A stretch of DNA of 64,000 nt, taken from NCBI GenBank assembly GCA_023105745.1, contig JALGQZ010000003.1:75056696-75120695 (forward strand). Reading direction: 5' to 3'. Shown here piece after piece: positions 1 to 11,512 of this stretch; position 1 is the first letter of the stretch; every line of letters starts with the position of its first letter. The notes beneath the pieces were generated by a model that searched no databases, was not told the DNA's origin, and saw nothing but the letters and a program-made list of their open reading frames with translations. A program made the translations under genes and the position numbers. This stretch comes from Austropuccinia psidii (Eukaryota > Basidiomycota > Pucciniomycetes > Pucciniales > Sphaerophragmiaceae).

Positions 1-437
1 GGCATAATTATGGTTTAAAAAGGCTTAAAATAGTATTTTTACATCAAAAAACTTACTATTGCCCAAATTCTTAGCTTTCTGAAGAGTATTACTTATGTCC
101 AAGTTAATTAATTCAGAAGATATTGGTTCAGGTTGATTATTTTGAGTCACAATTACAGTACTATTATGGTCTGAATTAATAGTGCTTGCAGGAATAATGC
201 TAGTGACTGTTGAGGCTGTTTCAATGTTTTCTTGGCTTACCACGTTGTCAGAAACTAAAATTAATGAAAAAGCCAATTAATTAAGCCTCACTTATAATAT
301 GAAAAAAATTATTTTTTATGGATTTTTTGGATTATAAGTATTTTTTATATGTTTTTAAATTTTTCAATATAAGAAAAATGATTTAAAAAGAGTAAAAAAA
401 TTATGTCACAGGTAAAATATCACCGCTGGGCCCCAAA
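1..437 (-). mobile_element. Element A2: 5' leader, leader exon and gag start (partial)
   Basis: Reverse complement of A1 positions 3256-3732. Read on the minus strand it holds the primer-binding region next to the LTR (about 420-435), a leader exon at 254-57 and a donor GTAAGT at 56-51. The gag start codon is at 5-3, at the very edge of the window. The exon translates identically to that of A1, so A1 and A2 are recent relatives. The rest of A2 (gag-pol and 3' LTR) must lie to the left, outside the window, if it still exists. Confidence 0.9.
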
Positions 438-1417
438 TGTAAGGTGTGGATATGAAACTTTGATTAAAAATCAAGTAATTTTCCTGTCCTCAAAATTTTT
501 ATAAGGTAAAATTCAGTTAAAAATAGTATGAAATATTATTTTTAAGAGAAAAAACGCCAATTTTATTTTTTATAACTTTATTAGTATAAAACAATAATAT
601 TATGAAGATTTATTGTTTTACCAACAATAAAAATGTGTCCAAAAAATACTCTACAAGAGATATTTTAAGGCTACAAAAGAAATTTCTTCAAGAGCAATTT
701 CAATTGGAATTAATTGAGCAAATAACTGCAAGCAATTAATTAAAGAACAAACTCTTCAAAAAGAATATTAAAGAGAAAACACGCCCAAAAGTGACCAGAG
801 TGAATTTGGAAACAAAGTGACAAAGTTTACAGTGATGAAAGATGCTTTAATTCACTTTTGGGGTGGTTCAGGGGTAAAAATGATTATAAGAGCTACAAAC
901 AATGATTATAATAATTTTTTCACGTGGTTAAAAGGATTAAAATGATTCAAAAATGGTGGTTGGAATCTTTGATTGATTGGTTTAACAGTTTTCAAACTAA
1001 TTAATAAAAGGAAAAGATTCTAACATGAAGAGAAAAGTGGTGCAAAGAAGACATTCTTTTATAGCCATCAATTCTCTTACTCCAAAAGTAAATTTTACTC
1101 TTGTCAGTCGTAAAAAACAGTATGACAACGGAAAAGCCAATTATGGCATCATTGAACCCTGGTTTAGACCAAAAAGGGCTGGTTTAAGCCATTTTTAGCC
1201 ATTTTTAGCCATTTTAGACCCTTAAATCAGCCATTACTATAGCAATACCAGGCCTAGAGCCTTCAAAACACGTCAGAATGTGTGTCAGAGGCGTTGAAAC
1301 CAGTTAAAACTGTTTTTATTATGATTGTTTTATCTTAAGGGTAGTTTTACCTTCTTGGCAACAGCTAAAACTACCCCATTTGGTATCAAAACCTCATCAT
1401 CAATTGAGTCCACAGAC
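438..1417 (-). repeat. Element A2 5' LTR, promoter-proximal part
   Basis: Minus-strand LTR of family A, downstream 980 bases. Its other 858 bases are at 11513-12370; A1 inserted between them and duplicated CAGAC (1413-1417 and 11508-11512). Joined, they total 1838 bases, the same as the A1 5' LTR. This part keeps the A2 TATA box near 1060, so transcription would run left out of the window. With 2276-3732 it forms an inverted repeat with arms of about 1.4 kb. Confidence 0.93.
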
Positions 1418-1882
1418 TGTGAGCCTTAGAGGTAATTTCATATACCCAAAAGACCACAAATACAAAATTAACATATTAATATAAAGAAAATAAACTTATT
1501 TATATTATTAAAATAAAAATAAAAATATGAATATAAAATTATATTCAAAATAAAAAAATTAATTACAATTTAAAAATAAAATTACATCAAATTTTGAAAT
1601 TATAAAATTACATTTATACTTGAAAAAATTAAGTAAAAATGAAATTTTAACAAAATTGTGAAAAAAAAAATACATTTGGAAAAAAGTTAAATAAAGTTTA
1701 TTATAGCTTTTTATCCAATAAATAAATATATAAAATTTATTTCACCATTGGATTCCTCATAAAAAATCAGGTGGGGTCACCTCTGAGTGAAATTCTTGTA
1801 ATTCAACTCTAAATAAGCTTAAATTAAGTTTTTAGTATTTTCAATACAAAAGTTGAAAATCCTCAAAGCTTTAACTTAATTC

Positions 1883-1898
1883 ACACCACATGTGGTGT
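1883..1898. promoter_or_regulatory. Perfect 16-base palindrome in family A LTR
   Basis: ACACCACATGTGGTGT is its own reverse complement and contains the E-box-like core CACATGTG. It is conserved in the A1 3' LTR (near 10145) and the A2 LTR (near 11890). Its position in U3, about 740 bases upstream of the TATA box, suggests a transcription-factor site. Only the sequence is seen; the function is inferred. Confidence 0.5.
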
Positions 1899-1968
1899 TA
1901 ACCATCAATTTTTGTGTTAAAATTGAGGTGTTGTGTTTAGTTTAGAAGTTATGAGGAATTGAAGTATT

Positions 1969-1988
1969 TTCAATTGAATTCAATTGAA
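1969..1988. promoter_or_regulatory. Perfect 20-base palindrome in family A LTR
   Basis: TTCAATTGAATTCAATTGAA is a perfect palindrome built from two overlapping CAATTG units. The same 20 bases are present in the A1 3' LTR (near 10230-10250) and in the A2 LTR (near 11800-11820). It lies in U3, about 70 bases after the E-box palindrome. It could be a protein-binding site or a cruciform; neither is shown. Confidence 0.45.
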
Positions 1989-2629
1989 ATGTCAAAATGT
2001 GCGTGTGTATTACATAAGTGAACTTTGATTTACATATGAGGTGTCAATTATTACTGTATTGTACTGTACAATTGAATTGAATTACATATGTAAATTATAA
2101 ATATAATACATGATGAGGAATTAAAGAAAAAATATATTGGAAAGATTAAATTTGGGGGGGAAAAGGAACTCCAGCTTTAAGGGGGAGCTAGACCCCCAAA
2201 GTCCTTGCTGACAGGCGTGGGATTTCAAAATTCACTCAAAAGTTCATCACTTTTGGCGTGGAATTGAGTTACAGGGTCTGTGGACTCAATTGATGATGAG
2301 GTTTTGATACCAACTGGGATAGTTTTAGCTGTTGCCAAGAAGGTAAAACTACCCTTAAGATAAAACAATCATAATAAAAGCAGTTTTAACTGGTTTCTAC
2401 GCCTCTGACACACATTCTGACGTGTTTTGAAGGCTCTAGGCCTGGTATTGCTATAGTAATGGCTGATTTAAGGGTCTAAAATGGCTAAAAATGGCTAAAA
2501 ATGGCTTAAACCAGCCCTTTTTGGTCTAAACCAGGGTTCAATGATGCCATAATTGGCTTTTCCGTTGTCATACTGTTTTTTACGACTGAAAAGAGTAAAA
2601 TTTACTTTTGGAGTAAGAGAATTGATGGC

Positions 2630-2637
2630 TATAAAAG
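2630..2637 (+). promoter_or_regulatory. TATA box of A1 5' LTR
   Basis: GCTATAAAAG lies about 625 bases before the LTR end. It is conserved in the 3' LTR (near 10881) and, in reverse, in A2 (near 1060). It is the best candidate for the RNA polymerase II start of the genomic RNA, which would place U3/R about 30 bases downstream. Confidence 0.6.
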
Positions 2638-3255
2638 AATGTCTTCTTTGCCCCACTTTTCTCTTCATGTTAGAATCTTTTCCTTTTATCAATTAGTTTG
2701 AAAACTGTTAAACCAATCAATCAAAGATTCCAACCACCATTTTTGAATCATTTTAATCCTTTTAACCACGTGAAAAAATTATTATAATCATTGTTTGTAA
2801 CTCTTATAATCATTTTTACCCCTGAACCACCCCAAAAGTGAATTAAAGCATCTTTCATCACTGTAAACTTTGTCACTTTGTTTCCAAATTCACTCTGGTC
2901 ACTTTTGGGCGTGTTTTCTCTTTAATATTCTTTTTGAAGAGTTTTTTCCTTAATTAATTGCTTGCAGTTATTTGCTCAATTAATTCCAATTGAAATTGCT
3001 CTTGAAGAAATTTCTTTTGTAGCCTTAAAATATCTCTTGTAGAGTATTTTTTGGACACATTTTTATTGTTGGTAAAACAATAAATCTTTATAATATTATT
3101 GTTTTATACTAATAAAGTTATAAAAAATAAAATTGGCGTTTTTTCTCTTAAAAATAATATTTCATACTATTTTTAACTGAATTTTACCTTATACAAATTT
3201 TGAGGACAGGAAAATTACTTGATTTTTAATCAAAGTTTCATATCCACACCTTACA

Positions 3256-3480
3256 TTTGGGGGCCCAGCGGTGATATTTTACCTGTGACATAATTTTTTT
3301 ACTCTTTTTAAATCATTTTTCTTATATTGAAAAATTTAAAAACATATAAAAAATACTTATAATCCAAAAAATCCATAAAAAATAATTTTTTTCATATTAT
3401 AAGTGAGGCTTATATTTTATTTCTTTTTTTTGAAATAACACTTTTTTTACTTAATTAATTGGCTTTTTCATTAATTTTAG
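3256..3480 (+). other. A1 primer-binding site and leader intron region
   Basis: The LTR end is followed by TT and then TGGGGGCCCAGCGGTG (from 3258), which fits a site pairing with a tRNA 3' end ...CCCCCA. The other Ty3 families here start the same way (TGGGGGCCTGGC...). The rest is AT-rich, with no open frame, and ends in the acceptor ATTTTAG at 3474-3480. A donor-like TATAA|GTGAGG occurs near 3400; which donor feeds the acceptor is not clear in this family. Confidence 0.6.
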
Positions 3481-4393
3481 TTTCTGACAACGTGGTAAGC
3501 CAAGAAAACATTGAAACAGCCTCAACAGTCACTAGCATTATTCCTGCAAGCACTATTAATTCAGACCATAATAGTACTGTAATTGTGACTCAAAATAATC
3601 AACCTGAACCAATATCTTCTGAATTAATTAACTTGGACATAAGTAATACTCTTCAGAAAGCTAAGAATTTGGGCAATAGTAAGTTTTTTGATGTAAAAAT
3701 ACTATTTTAAGCCTTTTTAAACCATAATTATGCCTTCAACCAGGTCAGGAGCCAGCTACAACCCCTCAAGCAGCTCCCAAAAAGGTAATAGACGTGATTA
3801 TGGCAGAGGTCAATCAGGTACAGAAGGAAAAGGGTCAGTTGATGACTTCCAAACAACTAAATTGGGTCATTCTGAAGCTGATAATACTATTTTACCTTCA
3901 AAAAGAGCTGACACCGCCACAACAAGCCTCTGTGGACATATACAAAGCCAGCCACAGTGCATACAACAATGCACTTCAATTCAAGGAGTACCAGATCCTT
4001 GCAGACCTGTGGAAGAATTGCATGAATTCTTATCTGACAGTAAGAAAATTCCTGGGCCATCCCAACACTTTCAAATTGCTCAATGGATGGCATCCATTGA
4101 TGGAGAAGAAAAACATGATGCTTTTAACACTGGAATGGAGGAAAAACAACCCTCCACCACCGAAACCAGTGCCAAAGACAGCCCCAGTGGCCAGCACCAG
4201 CAATTCCAACGTGGTAAAACAGCCACAAACTCCAAACAAGGGCAAAGGGAAGGCACCAGCCCCAAAACCTTACAGCCAGGGCTACAGAATCCCAAAGATT
4301 CAGCAGGATGCCATGGAAAATGCATTTCAGATGGCCAGAACCATGATGGAATTACAGAAGAAGGAGGAAGCCAGATTAAGGTTCCAGAAATGA
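3481..4393 (+). CDS. A1 spliced second-frame protein overlapping gag
   Basis: Two-exon frame not read by gag-pol. Exon 1 is 3481-3678; the intron 3679-3743 (65 bases, GTAAGT...ACCAG) spans the gag start codon at 3730; exon 2 is 3744-4393. The junction keeps one open frame of about 282 codons. Exon 1 is acidic and Ser/Thr-rich. Exon 2 has a helical stretch, the block MNSYLTVRKFLG...LLNGWHPL, a Lys/Pro-rich basic segment (KGKGKAPAPKP) and a C-terminal helix starting YSQGYRIPKIQQDAMENAFQ. Families B and E match the last block ([20 protein letters not shown] and YRIPKLEPSAIESVFNMART), with conservative changes typical of a coding frame. No ATG is visible in exon 1 and its first codon is split (xTT), so the start lies upstream or at a later ATG (3794). 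Function unknown; the basic segment suggests nucleic-acid or nuclear contacts. Confidence 0.65.
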
Positions 4394-7300
4394 TTTCTGA
4401 CATATTTGATTCCATCCCAGAGTTGTATAATGCTATAAATGACATGAAAAAACATCTTTCTGATAAAAATGAAACCATTTGTAACAACATTAAAACAAAC
4501 AACCTGAGTCTGTGCCAAATTAATGAAACACTTATGTGTTTTGAAAAAGTTTTAAGGAAAATTAAAAATTCCAATAATGATAATTCTTCTAACAATAAAA
4601 TAAATGAACAATCTGCCATTATTAAAGAGTTAACAGATAAATATTCTAAATTCAATATTGATGACATAATTGAAACAAGAATTAAACAAGCCATCAATAT
4701 TATCAAAACATATAACAAGAAAGTCCTTGATGACACTTCAAATTCATTTACTGAAGTAAAGACATATACCATTGCCTTGAAAAAGTGTTTTGATGCTTCA
4801 CAAGAAGAAGTAGGAAAATTATCAATGAAATTGAATCAAGTCACTGCTGATAATACAAGACAGACAGAGTTATGGCAAGAACTGACACATAAGGAAGACA
4901 TGTATAAAATTGAAGTAATAAATTTAGTACAAAGCTTCCAACATGAATACAGAAATTCCCAAAGGTGTAGCAACAGTAAAATGAATGACATTGAACAAAT
5001 ACTGAACACCTTACCAAGAATGTCTACACCTCTAAATCAAAATGAGGGCACAAGAATTTCAAATCCACAAGTATTGGATCCTGATAATTCACAATTAAAA
5101 AATGAATTATCCACTTCTTTTCATAACTTGGAACCATCAATGGGCCAAGCACTCTTGAAAGAAGTTCCAAAACTTAAAGAATGGCCTCACTTCAGTGGTG
5201 AAGGAGAGTATGACCATATGGAATTCATTAGAGGTATTGACATGATCAAAGAGGATTTTGAATTACCAGACAGATTGGTAACAGCCAGGTTTAACACCTT
5301 GTTTACCAGATCAGCTCACAGATGGTACATCAAAATACGACAAGCACATGGACACCAGAGTTGGACTTGGTGGAAAACCCAAATCATCAACAAATGGGCA
5401 AATGATGCTTGGAGGTTTAAAGTTGAAACAGCCTTTGAATCTGCCAAATTTAATGCTGATAAAGACAAAGCTTTACCATGGTTTTGCCAACAAAAGGACA
5501 GACTAACAGCATTATATCCTGACATGTCAGAATTTATGATCCATAGGAAAATTCTGAGACAATGTGGAGGTGACTTAGAGCATGCTGTCAAAAGCAGGAC
5601 TACTGAACAATCTTCAGCAGAAGATATTATCAATATACTAGAAGAAGTAACCACCAGAACCAAAATTGGTTCTAGTAGGGTGAATCTCAAAACAAGGTTT
5701 AATACACCTTGGAAAGATTCTGTGGACAAAACCCCCAAAGAAAATTCTAGTAATATTAAATATAAATCTGCAGATACAGTCAGAAAGTGCCATATTTGCC
5801 AAAGCACCACCCATTTAGCCAATACATGTCCAAAAAGGGGGGAAATCAATGAAATTGACATTGAAAAGGAACCAGATGTTGAAAAAGAAGATATAACTGA
5901 AGACAATTCAGATGACAAGTCATCCATATTTTCTGAATCTTCAAAAGATATAGAAAACATCAATGCCACTTTTGACATCATGGAATCTTACTCCCACTTA
6001 CCACAATTGAGCAATGGCCAACTTGATTTATCAAAGGTTCAAGATGCACAACTTATGAAGACAAAACCAAACAGAGGAAAAGGCTATACAGCTGGTAATT
6101 CCTGTATAACAGAAGTGGTTATTGACAACAAGCCCACCAAACTTTTGCTTGACCCAGGAGCCTTCTGATCTTGTGTTGGAAAATCTTTTCTTAAAAGTTG
6201 TGTACCAAATTTTGAAGACCAATTGTCACCAATTGATGGTATAAAATTCAACAGTGCAAGTAACCCAATGAAAGCATTAGGAATCTTTGAGACCAATTTC
6301 ATATTCCCACACATAAATGGGAATTTAAGGATCACAGTTGAATTTGTTGTTATGGAAAATTGCTCTAGTACCCATTTTAGATTGGTAAATGACTATTTAA
6401 TCATGTATGGGATAGATTTACATGATAACAAAGACAGATACTTTACAATTGGGGACAATAAGCGCCAGAAATTTGCTTTTTTACCATTTATAAGACAAAT
6501 TACAATAAACAAAGTATCACCAGTCAACTTAGAGTTAGAGAAATTCAAGTCTGAACAGTTAAATGAGGCTGAGATAAGCCTTCATCTGACTGATAAACAA
6601 GAAAATGAACTTTCTTCCCTTTTGTATGACCACAGAGGAGCATTTGCTACAGACAAAGAACCTCTGGGAGCAATTATTGGTCATGAAGTTGACATCATCA
6701 TTAACATTGAGAGACCTTATCCACCACTCTTAAGAAGACCTGCTTATCCAGCAAGTCCAAAATCAAGAGAAGCTCTAGAAATTCATATCAAAGAACTTCT
6801 GGACCTTGGTGTAATAAGAAACGTAGGCCACAATGAGGAAGTGGAAATAACTACACCAGTCATAGTGGCGTGGCAGAATGGAAACTCCAGAATGGTTGGG
6901 GACTTTAGAGCTCTGAACACTTACACTGTCTCAGACAGATACCCAATACCAAAAATCCAAATTGCCCTTACTCAAATATCTCAAGCAGTGTATATAACCA
7001 CTATGGATGCCCTTAAAGGATTCCATCAAAATGTGGTAACACCAAGAGCAAGAAAATACTTGAGACTTATTGTTCATTGTGGAGTGTATGAATACTTAAG
7101 GATTCCCTTTGGTGTCAAAAATGCACCTTCACACTTCCAAAGAATGATGAATGAAATCTTCCCTGAAGAACTCTCAGAGGGATGGTTAATCATTTACATT
7201 GATGAAATTATTATCTGTTCAAAGACTTGGGAGGAGCACATGTACATATTATCAAGAGTTTTGACAAAAATCCAATCAGTAAACATGAAAATCTCCTTGA

Positions 7301-9657
7301 AGAAATGTCATTTTGGATTTAAAAAAGAGCTTAAAGGACTAGGACATGTTGTATCTGGTTTGTCCCTTGGAATTGACAAAAACAAAGTTGCAGCAGTATT
7401 GTTAAAGCCCATGCCTCAGAATAAGAAGGAAATTCAGTCATTCTTAGGTTTTGCAGGATATTAAAGGCAACACATTAAAGATTTTGCATCTATAGCAAGA
7501 CCACTTTTAAAGTTGTGTGACAAAGACACAGTATTTGAAATGACTGTTGACAGAGTCAAAGCTTTCGAGTCTCTAAGAGAAGCATTGACCACTGCTCCAC
7601 TCTTACTGATGCCAGACTTTAAACTGCCTTTCAAACTGTATATTGATGCATCAGGAGATGGACTAGGTGCTGCACTTCACCAAGTTCAGATCATAAATGA
7701 TAAACCTGTAGAAGCACCCATATGTTTCATATCCAGGCAAATCAAACCAACTGAAGCCAGATATGGAGCAAGTCAGATGGAATGTCTGTGCCTTGTCTGG
7801 GCCTTGGAAAAATTGAACTACTTTTTAGAGGGATGTGTTTTTGAAGTGATAACAGATTGTACAGCTTTCAAATCACTTTTGAACATGAAAACACCCAACA
7901 GACACATGCTCAGATGGCAAATAGCCATACAAGAATACAGAGGCAATATGACTATTGTTCATAAGGATGGGAATATTCATAAGAATGCAGATGGACTAAG
8001 CAGATGGCCATTACCAAATAATATTGATAATCCTGCTTATGTGCCAGAAGAAGCTTCACCACAAATTCCAATAGAAGGAATAAGTGTTACAGACTTGAAC
8101 ACCACCTTCTTTGAAGAAGTCAGAAGTAGCTACACTCAAGATAAGAATTGTAGCATCTTATGCCAATTACTTAACAAAGACTGTAAAGACAACTCTCTGA
8201 TACATGCCTTGGATGAATTATGGAGAAAGTCTTATGATGAAGGAAGATTTCACCTACTGGATGGTATAATTTACCACAGAACCAAGCACACATGTGTCAT
8301 GACAGTTGTAGACAGGTCATTAATCAATCTTGTACTGAAAGAATGCCATGATAGTCCCTTTTCAGGACATTTGTCTGAAGACAGAACAAGAGAGAAAGTA
8401 AAGACCTGCATATGGTGGCCAATTTGGCAGAAAGATGTTGCAGAGTATTGCAAAACCTGTGACAGATGCCAAAAGGCAAATAAATCCACTGGCAAAAGAC
8501 TTGGAAATATGATAAAAATCCAAGAACCAAACAGACCTTGGGAAATTGTCCATATGGATTGGGTAACTGGCCTACCACCAGGAGGTGACAGGAGCTATAA
8601 TGCTTGCCTAGTAATTGTGGACAGATTCAGTAAAACTCCAATCTTTTTACCATGTAACAAAGATGATACAGCCATGGATACAGCTCTTCTGATATGGAAT
8701 AGAGTAGTTTCATGGACTGGGATATTTACAAATATCATCAGTGATAGAGATCCCAAATTCACTTCAGCACTATGGACAAATCTTCACCAATTATTTGGCA
8801 CTAAACTGTCTTTCTCTACAGCCTACCACCCACAAACTGATGGCCTGGCTGAAAGAATGATCAAAACCTTAGAGGACATGGTGAGAAGATTTTCTGCATA
8901 TGGCCTTGAACTCAAAGATTGTGATGGATTTACTCATGATTGGTGTACTCTGTTGCCAGCACTGGAATTAGCGTATAAAACATCAATCCATGCCAGTACC
9001 AATCAGACTCCTGCTATTCTAGAAAAAGGATGGAACCCCAAGTTACCCCAAGATTCCTTGAGGAAAGACTTAATTGAAATGCATCCCACAGCTGCTAGCA
9101 TCAAAGGAATGCTAGACAATGCTAGAAAGCATGCAGTAAGGTGCATGGAGGACTCTTTTGCATATGCTAAAGACAAATGGGATAAATCATATGCAACTCC
9201 AGATTTCAAAGTGGGGGACCTAGTTCTTGTATCCACCACTAACTTCAATAACATCAAAGGATGTAAAAAGTTGAAAGACTCCTTTGCAGGACCTTTTGTG
9301 ATTAAAGCCCTCCATGGAGAAAATGCTGTTGAAGTAGAGTCATCTGAAGAACTTAGCAATAAGCACCCTACATTTCCAGTGAGCTTGATAAAACCATATA
9401 AATCTAGTGATGCTGAGAAATTTCCCTTGAGGAATAAGGTTCCCCAAGTTATACCTCCTATTGAGACATCTGGTACTAAGAAAATAACCAAAGTTCTTAA
9501 AGAAAGGAAATTAAGAACCAAGAAAGTAAGGGAATACCTTGTTAGGTACAGTGACACAACTTGTGAAGATGAATGGTTAGAAGGAAAAGATATACCAGAC
9601 GCTACCAAAATCCTCAGAAGATTCAGACACACTAGAAACACCAATATTACAAAGTAA
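3730..9657 (+). pseudogene. A1 gag-pol polyprotein, single frame, two nonsense codons
   Basis: One frame of 1976 codons encodes Gag and Pol without a frameshift. TGA at 6166-6168 (where relatives have Cys after GAF/GAY) and TAA at 7462-7464 (Tyr in FAGYYRQH) are the only breaks. Approximate order: Gag core 480-640 ([25 protein letters not shown]); CCHC knuckle near 686; protease near 808, reading LLLDPGAF instead of D-T/S-G; reverse transcriptase with YIDE near 1157 where YIDD is expected; RNase H from about 1303; integrase with Asp, Asp, Glu in [13 protein letters not shown] and LAERM at about 1608, 1670 and 1706; GPF module; chromodomain-like tail near 1934-1953. The altered protease and polymerase motifs argue that this copy is dead in cis, though it could be mobilised in trans. 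The start is the ATG just upstream of the splice acceptor. Confidence 0.93.
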
Positions 9658-9667
9658 TATTTTTTTT

Positions 9668-9679
9668 AGGGGGAGGGAA
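9668..9679 (+). other. A1 polypurine tract
   Basis: AGGGGGAGGGAA, preceded by a T-run, abuts the 3' LTR. It is the expected plus-strand DNA primer. The equivalent tracts of D1 (AGAGGGAGGGTA) and B1/B2 (GGTAGGGAA) sit in the same place. Confidence 0.85.
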
Positions 9680-11507
9680 TGTGAGCCTTAGAGGTAATTT
9701 CATATACCCAAAAGACCACAAATACAAAATTAACATATTAATATAAATAAAATAAATTTATTTATATTATTAAAATAAAAATCAAAATATGAAAATAAAA
9801 TTATATTCAAAATAAAAAAATTAATTACAATTTAAAAATAAAATTACATCAAATTTTGAAATTATAAAATTACATTTATACTTGAAAAAATTAAGTAAAA
9901 ATGAAATTTTAACAGAATTGTGAAAAAATAAATAAATTTGGAAAAAAGTTAAATAAAATTTATTATAACTTTTTATCCAATAAATAAACATATAAAAATT
10001 ATTTCACCATTGCATTCCTCATAAAAAATCAGGTGGGGTCACCTCTGAGTGAAATTCTTGTAGCTCAACTCTAAATAAGCTTAAATTAAGTTTTTAGTAT
10101 TTTCAATGCAAAAGTTGAAAATCCTCAAAACTTTAATTTAATTCACACCACATGTGGTGTTAACCATCAATTGTTGTGTTAAAATTGAGGTGTTGCGTTT
10201 AGTTTAGAAGCTATGAGGAATTGAAGTATTTTCAATTGAATTCAATTGAAATGTCGAAATGTGTGCGTGTATTACATAAGTGAACTTTGATTTACATATG
10301 AGGTGTCAATTATTACTGTATTGTATTGTAAAATTGAATTGAATTACATATGTAAATTATAAGTATAATACATGATGAGGAATTAAAGGAAAAATAAATT
10401 GGAAAGATTAAATTTGGGGGGGAAAAAGAACTCCAGCTCTAAGGGGGAGCTAGACCCCCAAAATCCTTGCTGACAGGCGTGGGATGTCAAAATTCACGCA
10501 AAAGTTCATCACTTTTGGCCTGTGATTGAGTTCCAGGGTCTGTGGACTCAATTGATGATGAGGTTTTGATACCAACTGGGGTAGTTTTAGCTGTTGCCAA
10601 GAAGGTAAAACTACCCTTAAGATAAAACAATCATAATAAAACCAGTTTTAACTAGTTTCTACGCCTCTGACACACATTCTGACGTGTTTTGAAGGCTCTA
10701 GGCCTGGTATTGCTATAGTAATGGCTGATTTAAGGGTCTAAAATGGCTAAAAATGGCTTAAACCAGCCCTTTTTGGTCTAAACCAGGGTTCAATGATGCC
10801 ATAATTGGCTTTTCTGTTGTCAGACTGTTTTTCACGACTGACAAGAGTAAAATTTACTTTTGGAGTAAGAGAATTGATGGCTATAAAAGAATGTCTTCTT
10901 TGCCCCACTTTTCTCTTCATGTTAGAATCTTTTCCCCTTATTAATTAGTTTAAACACTGTTAAACCAATCAATAAGAGATTCCAACCACCATCTTTAAAT
11001 CATTTTAATCCTTTTAACCACGTGAAAAAATCATTATAATCATTGTTTGTAACTCTTATAATCATTTTTACCCCTGAACCACCCCAAAAGTGAATTGAAG
11101 CATCTTTCATCACTGTAAACTTTGTCACTTTGTTTCCAAATTCACTCTGGTCACTTTTGGGCTTGTTTTCTCTTTAATATTCTTTTTGAAGACTTTTTTC
11201 TTTAATTAATTGCTTGCAGTTCTTTGCTCAATTAATTCCAATTGAAATTGCTCTTGAAGAAATTTCTTTTGTAGCCTTAAAATATCTCTTGTAGAGTATT
11301 TTTTGGATAAATTTTTATTGTTGGTAAAACAATAAATTTTTATAATATTATTGTTTTATATTAATAAAGTTATCAACAATAAAATTGGCGTGTTTTCTCT
11401 TAAAAATAATATTTCATACTATTTTTAACTGAATTTTACATTATACAAATTTTGAGGACAGGAAAAGTACTTGATTTTTAATCAAAGTTTCATATACACA
11501 CCTTACA
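9680..11507 (+). repeat. A1 3' LTR
   Basis: 1828 bases, TGTGAGCC...CTTACA, followed by the second CAGAC duplication (11508-11512). It matches the 5' LTR throughout with scattered substitutions and a small loss in the AAAATGGCT repeat near 10740. The palindromes and TATA box are preserved. Confidence 0.95.
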
Positions 11508-11512
11508 CAGAC

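Larger units (their letters stand above)
1418..3255 (+). repeat. A1 5' LTR
   Basis: 1838 bases beginning TGTGAGCCTTAGAGG and ending ACACCTTACA. The matching 3' copy is at 9680-11507. It contains two palindromes (1883-1898 and 1969-1988), a TATA box at 2630-2637, and an AT-rich 3' third with a TTTATTGTT/AACAATAAA hairpin near 3063-3087. The start and end are fixed by the target-site duplication and by alignment to three other A LTR segments in the window. Confidence 0.95.
1418..11507 (+). mobile_element. Element A1: full-length Ty3-type LTR retrotransposon
   Basis: Complete element in the order 5' LTR, primer-binding site, spliced leader, gag-pol, polypurine tract, 3' LTR. It is bounded by TGTGAGCC and CTTACA and flanked by the 5-base duplication CAGAC. 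It sits inside the LTR of a sister copy (A2) in opposite orientation. The two LTRs are about 1.8 kb each and very similar, with scattered mismatches and one copy fewer of a short AAAATGGCT repeat in the 3' LTR. The gag-pol frame is broken by only two stop codons, but two catalytic motifs are altered, so this copy is probably not autonomous. Confidence 0.95.

Noticed and set aside
4080..4772. Long minus-strand open frame opposite A1 gag
   Set aside because: Antisense shadow of a conserved coding region; no domain, and its sense strand is well explained. Similar antisense frames at 5316-5981, 9003-9644 and 60170-60784 were dropped for the same reason.
3730..9657. Programmed frameshift between gag and pol
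   Set aside because: Gag and Pol are in one frame in A1, B3 and D1; the breaks in A1 and B3 are single stops, and the D1 frameshift is a private one-base loss.
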